DNA of 64,000 bases, taken from Verpa conica. Its lineage: Eukaryota > Ascomycota > Pezizomycetes > Pezizales > Morchellaceae. The stretch spans positions 1,229,001-1,293,000 of the forward strand of contig JAUFSD010000005.1 of the NCBI GenBank assembly GCA_033030425.1, given 5' to 3'. This document shows positions 23,464 through 33,370 of the stretch, piece after piece (position 1 is the stretch's first letter; every line of letters starts with the position of its first letter). A program made the position numbers and the translations under genes. A model generated the notes under the pieces. That model was not told where the DNA came from, did no database searches, and saw only the letters and a list, made by a program, of their open reading frames with translations.

Positions 23464-24597
23464 TCACGCCACCGCCATTTCAATCCTCTCTTTCCAATCA
23501 TCCCAAGCCTTCTCTTTCGCCCATCTCTTGACCTCAACCACAAACTTAATAATCTTCAGCGTTCCATACAATGTATCCGTCGACCCAACAACCACCGGGC
23601 CATGCGTGACTTGCGAAGTAGCAGTATGCCAGTAAGTCAGATGCATTGACCACACATGACCATATATAGAGACCGACAGAGCAATATCACATGTTTTTGC
23701 CAACGGAGGCCCATTCTTCGGTGGTGGTGAAGCCAACAATTTCGTAACCTCCAACATCTTCATCACCCACACCCCAACCGGATACTCCGTCGCCAACTCC
23801 ACGCCCCCTTCAGTCGACTTGACCTCGACTCCCAGCACCACAACCATCTCATCAGTGCTTTTATCAGCGAACGGATTGATCTTTATTGCTTTCTTGACGG
23901 CCCTCTCGACGGTTGGTGCGCAGGTCTTGTATTTATGGTTAAACCCGAGCAAAAAATCCGGCTTAACGTCGGGGAGCTCGGGCAGCACACCCTTAGTATT
24001 ATTTTTCCTCGTGACGTCCACAGTCAAGAAGAGTGACCGGGGGGATATGGGCTTAGTGTACGGAAGAGGATGATGCGGGACCGACGAAGCCGACACGGGA
24101 TCGACAGAGAGTAGAGCCCTGACTGAGGGGTACCAAGCGGCCTTATCGAGTGCATTGCTCGAGTTGTATGTACACGTCTTATGAATATCGATAGCGAACC
24201 TAAGTAATTCCAAAGACCGGCTATCCTCGTGCTCAGAAGATATGCCAAGGAAAGCATGGTTTGGGAAGACTTCGCAAGGTACGGAGATCTCGAGAAGTCT
24301 TTTGGTGCCTGGGGCGAGCGGGACGCATGCGGCCTCAAAGTTGCCCGGTGAGAAGGCTTTGAGCGCGGCGAGAACGTGCGGTGGGATGGGCGGTGGCTCG
24401 GTGAGATACCCGGGGTCTTGGTTGTGCTTTTCGTATTCATCTCTGGCCAAGCCGGCGGCTGAGTGACTCAGGCGCCGACGCTTCCGTGCCAGCAGACCCC
24501 TCTCGTCCCCGTCATTATCGACCGGCCGGGAACTTGGGGGATGAATGGTTGTTTCAAGCCATGCACGAACTCGGTCTTGAGGGTCGATGGTGCTCAT
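23464..24597 (-). CDS. PD-(D/E)XK nuclease-like fungal protein
   Basis: Intronless 377-aa frame. Residues 38-42 (RKRRR) could be a nuclear signal. The central part resembles the fungal PD-(D/E)XK nuclease-like domain family: D214 in VKPDFLLGF, and E258 and K260 in VVVLGVEVKST, the spacing expected for the metal-binding D...ExK core. A long helical/beta C-terminus follows. The family is widespread and highly duplicated in filamentous fungi, usually without a known role. The start is the only in-frame ATG before the domain with a plausible context. The gene is isolated between AT-rich tracts and lacks a partner gene. Nuclease activity is inferred from motif spacing only. Confidence 0.65.
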   Translation of the reverse strand: MSTIDPQDRVRAWLETTIHPPSSRPVDNDGDERGLLARKRRRLSHSAAGLARDEYEKHNQDPGYLTEPPPIPPHVLAALKAFSPGNFEAACVPLAPGTKRLLEISVPCEVFPNHAFLGISSEHEDSRSLELLRFAIDIHKTCTYNSSNALDKAAWYPSVRALLSVDPVSASSVPHHPLPYTKPISPRSLFLTVDVTRKNNTKGVLPELPDVKPDFLLGFNHKYKTCAPTVERAVKKAIKINPFADKSTDEMVVVLGVEVKSTEGGVELATEYPVGVWVMKMLEVTKLLASPPPKNGPPLAKTCDIALSVSIYGHVWSMHLTYWHTATSQVTHGPVVVGSTDTLYGTLKIIKFVVEVKRWAKEKAWDDWKERIEMAVA

Positions 24598-26066
24598 GTG
24601 GAGGTTGGTTGAAGTTGTTGGAATAGATGGAGTGTGAGGAGGCTGATAATGCGTGAGGGTTAGGGTTCGTGGGCAGATCTCATGATTAGTGGATGTTGAA
24701 GGTAGTTAGAACAGCGTAGATACTGTCAGGTTGTTGTACTCACCTCTGTCGAAATACTAATCATATATATACATGCCTGAAGGTTGATAGTAGGCGAGGT
24801 TGCAAACAGCGTTGAGTTGAGAAAAGTACTAGGTACCTTATTGTAATGAGTGTAAACTATTTGATAGGCCTGAAATACTAGAAGATTTCCTTGTCGAGTT
24901 ACACTGAGATAGAACACTCGTACAGGCAAATCTTGAGACTATATGCGATGAGCCTATATAAGCATTTCTTAATACCGCGGTACTCTAGGGAAAGCAAGTA
25001 GTACAACATATACTACTACTTATAATACTACAATAATCAAGACTCTGTTAAGGCATGAGCTCTCTCAGAGAACTCTAGGCGTTTTTATTAGCCCTTATTA
25101 GAGGCTTACTTTATTACTAGGATCGGCTAATAATACCCCCGAGTGATAATCCGTGCATATATACATCCTTGCACGTAACTAGTTATGATCAACATTCTGC
25201 CGGTAATCCAAGTCAAGAGTACCCCAACTCGGATATCTCTAAATTTCGGTTATTACTATATTTAACGGCTGATATGGGATTGTCTCAGGATCTTCTGGCT
25301 ATGTGAGGGGTTTCTTTTGGCGCCGTTATTAATTTGTAGACAATTTATACAAATATACAGATTAGGTGATGGGTGTAGTAGTTCTAAGAGGCGTTTTAAA
25401 ATAAGAAAATGAAAGCTAGCAGCTTATCCACCCAAGCACAAGTCCATTCCAGGCCCAGGAGAAGACATTCTTACGTCCGCTTTCAAAGGGTTTCCTACAC
25501 ATCTGTCAACACTAGGGAGTGCAGTCCAACACAACCAACAAAGAAATATATAAGATAAGACAGGAGTCCACAAATAAATCATCGTCGGAATCAAGTTAGT
25601 CATCAAGGCTTAACTATAAACCCTGCATACTAAACAAAACATCCAAAAGCAAGCCCTCTTACAATCAAACCCAAGTAATACTCCCAAGCAACAAATCAGT
25701 TACAAAGCCATCCTCAACACCGCCCCCCTAATCAACCGCCGACTAAAACTAACCCCACTTCCACCCCTAACCCTACCCAAAGATCCACCCTACCCAAACC
25801 ACCCCACCCCCGCCACTCCCCCTCCGGAGAAACAACCAAAAACCTACGTCACAACACAACCTCACAAACGAGTCCTCCCACATTCAGAAACGATTTACTC
25901 CCTATGATTCTTCCCCGCGCACACGAAAACTCCCCCCCGTGACGGAAACACGAGCAATAACCCGCCACGAATGACGTCAACGAGACAGAAAAAAAAAGAA
26001 AGAAAAAAAAGAAAAAAAAGAAAAAAAACCATCTAGAAGCCCACGGCTGAATTTAAGAATATATTC
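24598..26066. other. AT-rich intergenic DNA with A/G-rich tract
   Basis: The first 150 bases should hold the promoter of the nuclease-like gene. The rest is AT-rich with scattered stops. From 25660 to 25960 it is C-rich on the plus strand without a long frame. An A-rich low-complexity run with periodic G occupies 25989-26028. No gene recognised. Confidence 0.5.
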
Positions 26067-26484
26067 TTCAAGCGTTTCCGAAAATATGGTAACAGTGAGT
26101 TCCAATGTCTTGCCTACTATCAAAATTATATTTTTTTTTCAAGGTGTAATACGACCTCATGTGGTGTTTTTTTTTTTTTTTTTTTGCCTCACCTAAGACC
26201 AGCTATTCGCTGAATCTTTACGCTTTCCGAGGAATAGGTTGCTCGAAATTAGCCACCGGCACACACACAGGCTTACAAAAAAGTGACCTACTGTCACATT
26301 GTATCTTCAAGGTGTAATGCACCTCATAAGTGTTTTGCCTCAAATTTAAGGCCAGCCATTCGCTGAACTTTGTGCTGCCGAGGAATAGGTACCTGAGTTG
26401 GCCAACGGCACAGGCTTGCAAAAGTGACCTCGTAGGAGACATGGCCGCTCCCACTTACCGTTAATTGTTCCGGAAACGCTTGAA
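26067..26484. mobile_element. Short TIR element with internal duplication (MITE-like)
   Basis: The 14-base ends TTCAAGCGTTTCCG (26067-26080) and its reverse complement (26471-26484) are perfect; the inversion continues imperfectly for about 20 more bases. Inside lie two direct copies of a unit of about 168 bp, starting TTCAAGGTGTAAT at 26138 and 26306. Both contain ...CCATTCGCTGAA...CCGAGGAATAGGT... and GCACAGGCTT-like segments. No coding capacity. I could not find a convincing target-site duplication. Confidence 0.65.
26138..26440 (+). repeat. Two tandem copies of a ~168-bp unit
   Basis: Copy 1 spans 26138-26305 and copy 2 spans 26306 to about 26440. Copy 1 is longer because of expanded T and CA runs and small insertions. 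Shared anchors in order are CAAGGTGTAAT, ACCTCAT, GCCTCA, TTCGCTGAA, CCGAGGAATAGGT, GGCTT.CAAAA and GTGACCT. Confidence 0.75.
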
Positions 26485-27612
26485 ATCTACAAATACCTAC
26501 ATCAGAGAACTAGAGTGCTTAAAAATAGAATTAAAGGGGGGGGGGTGGGGAATTTTTGTCGAGATGGGCGAAAAAGACCCAAGTTCATTTCGACCCTAAG
26601 AGTATATCTTTCTAGAAGAGGCGGAAGGAAAGAAGGAAGGAATGGAGGGAGGAAGGAAGGAATATCTAAATTTAGGAATGAAATAATTAGTCTTGACTCA
26701 AAACGATACCGCATACACTGAACTAATATTGATTCTATAATTATCTACATAATACAGAATTCATACAAACCTCTCTAGTATTCATCGGGGTTTATTCTTA
26801 GTGAATGGTATATATCGGTAGGGTTATAGACTGCCAGCACTAGCTAGATAATCAGTTTGGTATTCAATGTTTATTGGTTAGACTGATCTGTATAATAGAG
26901 AGGTTGGGTAATTCACACACACGCACACACACACACACACGCACACACACACACACACGCACACACGGTAAATGAACTCTATTTGTTTTAGTCTATCGCG
27001 ATGCGGGTTCTATTGTTGGGGATGGAGGATAAAAATAATCGCCTACCCGACAGCCATACCCCTAATTCCAACCCCCCCCAAATAGGCACTACAATCATAA
27101 GAACAGAAAACCAAACTATAGAGAGAATTGTGTGTTTGTTTTTGTACTATAGATGGGGGGAGGTATTATGCTACTGTGGGGCTCTTGGTTCTCATGTGGG
27201 TTTGTGTCTCCAGACGATATAAATACAGCACGGGAAAGCGATTGTTTTTGGTATGGCATTTTTGCGGTACCCTGGAGAATGCTAGATAAAGTCAGTTGTG
27301 TTACAGGACCTTTTGACCAACTCGGTAGCACTTCCAACTTAAAACAGTATTTCCCACCAATATAGTAGTGAAAACACCCCTCTTCCCGCTATTGTACTGA
27401 AGGATTGCTACTTCCAGATACTTCCCCACCATTCGCTATATTTATAACATTATAACAGCTACGGTAATCCTTATAAAGGTACGAGTAGCATAACTAAGCT
27501 AAGATTTTGTGTACTAACCCATTCGAGTGATACACTATGACGCCCACCATATCTTCAAACGCCAACAAAATAAATTTCAAGCTACTCCTAAAAAGTCAAC
27601 AGTACTACCTCC
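26485..27612. other. Intergenic DNA with microsatellites
   Basis: No gene seen. It contains a G run at 26535-26550, a purine-rich GGAAGGAAAG-type stretch at 26620-26665, and the CA microsatellite listed separately. The 3' end of the minus-strand coiled-coil gene faces this interval. Confidence 0.5.
26913..26968 (+). repeat. (CA)n microsatellite with regular CG interruptions
   Basis: About 56 bases of CA dinucleotides interrupted by GCAC at roughly 18-base spacing, which gives a higher-order period. Confidence 0.9.
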
Positions 27613-29551
27613 TCAAACATCAAACATCGCCCCGAAACCCAACCCACTACCCCCCATCGTAGTCAAATCCAGTCTCCATCCTTTCCACTGCACCAAGCCC
27701 CTCTTAACATCCTTCACCCTCTCAATCCTTTCTGCGTCTTGCCTCTTCTTTTCCTCCATCTCAAACGCATACTGTTCCTCCTGCTGCTTTTGTAACATCT
27801 GCTGCTGCTGCTGGTACTGCTGTTGCGAATTTGGCGGGGGTGGGGAAACACCGTACTGGGCGTTCAGATCCACATTCTGGAACGTAGCTCCATGCTCCGG
27901 TGGTGATAATCGCTGGCGTTCGCTTGCGTGCCATTTCTTGCGCTCATCAAACAGCTCTGCCTCGAGCTGCTGTACCCTCTTCTGTAGTCTTCTCCGCTCA
28001 GCGTCTTCGAGCTCATCGACGTCGTCATCATCTTGCTGAGTTGCGCCAGTGCTCTTATGATCCCTGTTGATCCTCTCAAGCGAAGATTTGAGACTTGAAT
28101 TCTCATTCTCGAGAGTCATCGAGTGCTTCTTCAACTCTGCGAGCTGTGTTGTGAGGTCCTTGTTCTCGCGCTCTATTGCCGCGGCTTTTTTCTGCGATTC
28201 CTGACCCTTGGCATCGGTTTCTCTGTACATCGTTTTCAGAGTACTGTAGTCCTTCTCCCACGCTGCGATTGTTGTTGCCTGGCCTTTCACAGTGATATTT
28301 GCCGAGTCCAATTCGGCTTGCAAGGATGATAACCGAGCCTCGGCTGCAGTCTTCGCGGCGCTATCGGCGGTGAGACTTTCCGAGGCTTCCTCTAGTTTCT
28401 TTTTTGTCTCTTCTAGTTCCGCTGTGATTGCCTCGTGGGACCCCTCCAAAGACTTGATTTTCTCCTCGCTTTCTGTGAGCTTTGACTGGCTCTCAGTGAG
28501 ATTTTTATTAGCCCTTTCAAGGTCCCCCCGAAGCTTACTAATCTCCATCTCCATATTCTCTATCTGATCCTCCTTCGCAGTCAGAGACTCCCGATCCTGC
28601 GACGACGACGATTGCGATGACTGGAGTCGCAAATCAGAGATAGCTTTATCCTTCTGCGAGACCTGAGACGTAAGATGCGATGTCTGTCTCGTAAGAGACG
28701 CAACCTCCGATCTCTACACACACCAAATTAGCCACCACCTACACCCAACCCACACTGTCCACAAAACTCACCAACTTCTCCGCCTCCACCTCTCTTTCAC
28801 CTCTCTCCTTCACCGCAATTTCAGCCTTCTCGATCGCCTCCTTCAGCTCGGTCCTGATCACCGCCAACTGCTCCATCGCCTCATCCCTCTGCACCGCAGC
28901 ATCACCCAACCTCTTTTCCTCCGCCCTCAGCCTCTCAATCTCCGCCTCATGCCTCTCAACAGCCTCCGTCAACTCCGAGATCGTCGCCGCCTGCTTCCTA
29001 TATATATCCGGCAGATCCGTCGGGCTCAGCGGGCTCTTATTCCCCGACCTCAGATCAGCACCGGTGATTGAGGGCCTCCTCAGACCTGATATCGACACTC
29101 GACGAGTATGGACAGACGCAGCCCGGGAATGCGATGCCGCGGACCCCGGGGGTGTCGTAGCCGGCGGTAACGGAGTATCTTGATCCGGTGACTCAGAGAT
29201 TGAGGGCGTTTCCTCGCTTGTGGGTGCTTCTTGTGTAGACTTGTCCCTGGAAATAGATGTTAGCGTAGAAATTAGCAGGGGGGGGGGGGAGTGAATGTCT
29301 GACTCTTGGGGGATGTCGGGTGTCTCGGGTCGTTTATCGATTGGTGTTCCGGGTCTGCTGCCGGATGGGGATTCTGCACCAGTGAGAGAGGATTCTGCTT
29401 TTGGCTTTTTACCTTTTTTCTTTTTGAGAGCTTCGATCTGGGGGGAGTGTGAGTATGGTTTAAGGGAGTGAGTAGCAGTGGGAGTAGCAGTGAGACTTAC
29501 TCGTTTCTTGGCAGCAGCTAGTTTCTCGGCTTTGGCAGCTTCTTCGTCCAT
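27613..29551 (-). CDS. Long coiled-coil protein (golgin / M-protein-repeat-like)
   Basis: Predicted 605 aa from exons 29551-29501, 29437-28772 and 28713-27613; all introns phase 0. The N-terminus is EAAKAEKLAAAKKR followed by a Lys-rich IEALKKKKGKK. Residues 40-150 are Ser/Pro/Thr-rich and probably disordered. From about residue 160 to 480 it is almost continuous heptad-like coiled coil, with a short acidic break (DDDDVDELEDAE). A Gln-rich segment precedes a conserved-looking C-terminal end, KDVKRGLVQWKGWRLDL. No signal peptide or membrane helix. The layout fits fungal proteins annotated as M-protein-repeat or Golgi-vesicle tethers; that role is inference. It shares a 608-bp divergent promoter region with the gene at 30160. 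Confidence 0.85.
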
Positions 29552-30159
29552 GGCTACAGGTGAGGGTGAGGGATATATGCGGGGGATAGAGTTGGGATAG
29601 AGGATGTCGTGACTGAGGTTGGAAGTTGACGTAGAGTGGGGTGTAGATGATTACCCGGATGAGAGAGGAGAGATGAGATCAGATAGAAGATAGACAGAGA
29701 GATCAGATAAGGGATGTCTCACAGGGATGAGAGAGACCTACTGTAGTCCCCAGCCCCAACCCCAGACCCCCAGACACACATCACCCACACACTCAGCCCT
29801 CCGCCCGCAGAGTAAGATTGGCCTCACGTGACACGCTCACTTCACCGCCTGAATCCATAGAAGATGGACATGGACAGGGAAATCGAAAAAAGAAAGTTGG
29901 GAATGAAACAAGTTGAATAATCCGAGGCCCCTTGGACAGATGAGAGACATCTCCTTATCTTGACAGAAAGGGAAGAAGAAAAGAAAAGAAAAGAAAAAAA
30001 GGATTCATACTCTACACCACATCCCTTTTTCCTCCCTTCCCTCTGTCTACTCTCTCTCTCTACTCTACTCTGCTCTACTCTACCTTCTACACCCGAATAC
30101 AAACAATTCTCTCCCCCCCCCCTACAGACCCAGCGCCGTGGTCCCGTCAACTGCACAAC
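29552..30159. promoter_or_regulatory. Divergent promoter region with CACGTG palindrome
   Basis: The 608 bp separate two outward-facing starts. It contains the 8-base palindrome TCACGTGA (29824-29831), a binding-site shape for bHLH factors such as Cbf1-type regulators. An A/G-rich run lies at 29968-30000. A CT-rich tract at 30013-30122 leads into the plus-strand ATG at 30160, a common fungal initiator layout. Factor binding is not shown by sequence. Confidence 0.5.
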
Positions 30160-30747
30160 ATGTCAACCCCAAGCACAACAACGACCCAGCAGCAGCAGCA
30201 GCAGCAGCAGCAGCGAGCGGCCGCTGCCTCTCTTCAATCCCACTTCACAAACCTATCCCACGGCGGCCCACTCACCACCCACCTCACAGACACAAACTCG
30301 ATCCCTATTCTATCCACCCACCCAAGCCCGTCCAACCCAGGCCTCTCCTCGCTGTCGAGCGCGTTCGTTCAAGCACACGACACAGCTTCCCGTATGGGCC
30401 TCGGCCATCCTCTACGCGTCACCCTCGCGACCGCATCCGGCGCCGCAGTCATACAGACCGCTACTGTCGCCGCTGCCGCCGGTACCCACGCTTCCTCTTC
30501 CTCGTCGGCTGGCTCTACAGACGACGATGGCGGTGATGACTACAACAGGAGGAGGAGGTCCAGTAGAGGCAGGAGAGGCTCGTCGGCTCCCGGCGCCGGC
30601 GGAGGAGGAGGAGGAGGCGGCGCTGGAGAGATGTTGGTCGGTACTGTTATTGCTCCCGCGGATAGGTTGGCTGAGGCTAGGATGGCGAGTTGGGGTATTG
30701 AGGAGGTGGCGAGGAGGTTCCAGAAGAGTGCTGGTGAGGGATTGTAG
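30160..30747 (+). CDS. Small protein, possibly roadblock/LAMTOR-like
   Basis: Intronless 195-aa frame. A poly-Gln run (CAG repeats, 30186-30213) follows the start. The middle (PLTTHLTDTNSIPILSTHP, later LRVTLATASGAAVIQT) and the end (EMLVGTVIAPADRLAEARMA, then IEEVARRF) have the beta-beta-helix...helix order of roadblock/LC7 proteins, such as the EGO/Ragulator subunits that anchor TORC1 signalling at the vacuole. A Ser/Asp/Arg/Gly-rich insert (about residues 112-152) separates the two halves. This is a weak, pattern-level match; it may be an unrelated fungal protein. Two longer overlapping frames (29960-30760 and 30138-30536) are open only because of GC and repeat composition; they lack a recognisable fold. 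Confidence 0.65.
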   Translation: MSTPSTTTTQQQQQQQQQRAAAASLQSHFTNLSHGGPLTTHLTDTNSIPILSTHPSPSNPGLSSLSSAFVQAHDTASRMGLGHPLRVTLATASGAAVIQTATVAAAAGTHASSSSSAGSTDDDGGDDYNRRRRSSRGRRGSSAPGAGGGGGGGGAGEMLVGTVIAPADRLAEARMASWGIEEVARRFQKSAGEGL

Positions 30748-32078
30748 TTTGTGTGTTTGAACGTTTTTTTTTTTTTAACTTGGCTTTTTCATGAATGAAT
30801 CCTCATCCTCATCCTTCCTCTTCTCTTGATAATTTTTATTATTTACATATCTCTATTGCAATTATCCTCAATCTTCATCTCTCTCTCACTAGCAGTATGA
30901 TTATTTATTTTTTACATACATTGTTTTTTATGATAATTCCTTTTTTCCTTTTAACTTTCCTTTTTTTTCTTTTCGTTCTTTCTTTCTTTCCCCCTCCTCC
31001 AAGTTAAATAGAATGTTGTGTAACCCATCACGGTCACTTGTCCTTTTCCTTTCTTTTTTCTTTTTTCTTTTTTCTTTTTTTCCCTTTCTCTTTATTCTTT
31101 GGGGTTTTTGTGGAGTTTTATCTTAATCGAAATGTTTAAAATCAAATCAAAAAGAAAAATTAAAAAAAAGAGAATTAAAATCGTAATGACGCAATTCAAT
31201 CTCAATCTCTCGTTCTTTCTCTTTCCTCCCCCCCTCCCCGCTGACAAAATTCATTGTAATCTCTATTAACTCCCCCCCCCTCCCCCGGCTCTCGATCCCG
31301 CATGTAAAAAGAATTCTCCGCTCTGAGACGAAACATGATCATTCATTTCCCGCCGCTTTTCTTTTCTTTTCCTCAGTCATCCACTTGATGACTGATAATC
31401 TCGATGAGCCCCATGCACATAATCACATTCCTACCCATCTGATTGGTCCCAAATCCGGTCCTGCATTGCGAATGCTGAAGAGTACCGATTGGGTCAAACA
31501 GCAAGCGGCACATGCAGACATCCTGATATAATGACGGCATGATTGGTCAAACCCATCGTGGAACTCCCAACTCAATCATCGAACACTGAGACATACTCAA
31601 TTGCAAGTGTATAATTTTAAAAACTTAAGAAACATGTTAAAAGACAGTATGTAAGGGTTATCCCTGGGTATAGGAAATAAAAAATTGTATCAGAATTTAT
31701 ACAAAGAATAGAAAGTCCCAGTCTCATCCCGCGAGATCGCTTCATCTCTCCCCTCCTCCAATCCCAAGCTATATATATATGCCTACCCTTTTTCAAACGA
31801 ACAATAAGAATATGTAGCAAATAAGAGATGGAGGACAAAGGAGATGCATGAATGATGCGGCTTGGCCCGATGAAGGTTGACCAGAGTAACCCAAGTAAAT
31901 AAATAAAAAAAGCCCACCACCCAAATAAAAATCTAACAAAAATCACAAATCACAGTACATATATTCCAATGACCCCATTTTTCCTAAACAAGCGCGAGTG
32001 ACCGATGATGATATATAACCCTAGAACTGACTATGTAACCGGGCTCCCGTAAAATGCAGATGCAGTATCGATAGATGT
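30748..32078. other. Convergent intergenic region, pyrimidine-rich
   Basis: The region lies between the 3' ends of a plus-strand and a minus-strand gene. Long C/T tracts run at 30950-31000, with TTTTTTC-type repeats at 31040-31085 and C runs near 31225-31285. No gene or RNA recognised. Confidence 0.6.
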
Positions 32079-33370
32079 TTATACAGAGGGGCACTCGGAC
32101 CCAAGATCGTATAGGACAAAGTAAGCTTTCTGGCCAGGCTTAACAGCAGTAGTACAGCCTCCAGATGTGGAGAATTTGCCGTCTTCGTACTTGCAGACGC
32201 TGTTGCCACCAATAATAGCAACATTGTAGCCAAGGGCTTTGCTGTTGAGCTGGTTCTGACTGATGGACAACCACATGAAGCCACTATCCTCGCCGGCACC
32301 GAAGATCTATCACTTAATGTTAGCATCAAACATCACTATAAGACTTTGAAGAGTAGACTTACCATAGGAGACCAGTTACCAATACCACCACCCTCCTTAC
32401 CCCAAGCGCAACCATCCTTGACATCAACACCAGACGGGTTGACATAGTACTGAGCGGATGTAGGCTTTCCTTGCCACTTGTATGAAACATCGGAGACTGG
32501 AACAGTCAAGGCCTTTTCAGTGCCGGAACCACATGCCAATGGGACAACCATGTTCTCAGTTCCAGGATAGTCGGTACGGCAGACTGCAACAAACTTGCTC
32601 ATTGTATTCTTGACAAAGACACCGCTCTCTCCAGCCTGGCAAAGCTGGGGATAAGAAGGGCGAGTAAGGTGAAGCTTGCCACCCTTGCAGAGAAGCCCTC
32701 CGTGGCTCTCGCCGGATGCAGGCTGGTCTGCAGGCCATTGCGACTTGCTGAACCCGGCTGGGCATGAATACGAGCAAAGGGCACCCTCAGAGCACTCACC
32801 AATGGCATCAGCGTTTCCACCGTTGAGCTGAATACCAGACCAACCCTGCTTAGTGACCCAGGTAAGAGGAACTGCACCGTAGGCAGAGGGGAACTGGTCA
32901 CAATCGTACACGCCATCAGGGAAGTCCTTTCCAGTGTTGGGGTTACTGTCGACGCCCTTTCCGCTGATCGGGTCGACATCGAGGTTGTAGCTGTCGCTGG
33001 CAGCAGAAGATGAAGCTGCTGCGGGGCTAGAGGTAGATTTTGAAGCGGACGAGGATGACCCGTAAGCAGCAGCGGTAGTAGTAGGAGCAGAATAAGCAGG
33101 AGCAGAAGATGAATCGTGATCCTGATAATCACCGCCTTTGCTTTGGGATCCTCCAGTGACTGCAGCGGGCTTAACACCACCATCGGTAGCAGTAGGATAC
33201 CCAGTGACCGTGACATATGTAGTGACGACCTCAGTCTTGACATTTGCACCACGTCCCATCAAGTGGCGATCATGAGCAGCACGGTGCTTGAGGTTTCCGT
33301 GGGGTTGAGAGCTTGCCAAAGCAACGAAGCCGGCGAGGGCGAGAGAAAAGAGTCCAGCGTTGATCTGCAT
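32079..33370 (-). CDS. SUN-family cell-wall protein (Uth1/Sim1/Sun4 type)
   Basis: Predicted 411 aa from exons 33370-32363 and 32306-32079. A signal peptide (MQINAGLFSLALAGFVALAS) is followed by a Ser/Ala/Thr-rich linker (residues about 60-125), then the SUN domain. The domain shows YDCDQFPS, QGWSGIQLNGG, the hallmark GECSEGALCSYSCPAGF, SQWPADQP, GGLLCKGGKLHLTRP, and ends IFGAGEDSGFMWLSISQNQL...SECPSV. SUN (GH132) proteins are secreted, act on wall beta-1,3-glucan and function in septation and cell separation. Cys positions of the family motif are intact. The intron is phase 0 with a TTAAGTG-like region before TAG. Length is typical. Strong identification; I give no symbol because paralogues exist. 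Confidence 0.95.

Noticed and set aside
26913..26968. Regular CA/GC repeat considered as a CRISPR-like array or telomere repeat
   Set aside because: It is a dinucleotide microsatellite with interruptions; no spacers of unique sequence and not a TTAGGG-type repeat.
29960..30760. 266-codon plus-strand frame overlapping the roadblock-like gene
   Set aside because: Product is Pro/Ser/Thr low complexity arising from the CT-rich leader and repeats; the 195-aa frame has the better start and fold-like pattern.
32599..33252. 217-codon minus-strand frame inside the SUN gene
   Set aside because: Shadow frame of a clear SUN-family coding exon; Leu/Ser-rich without motif.
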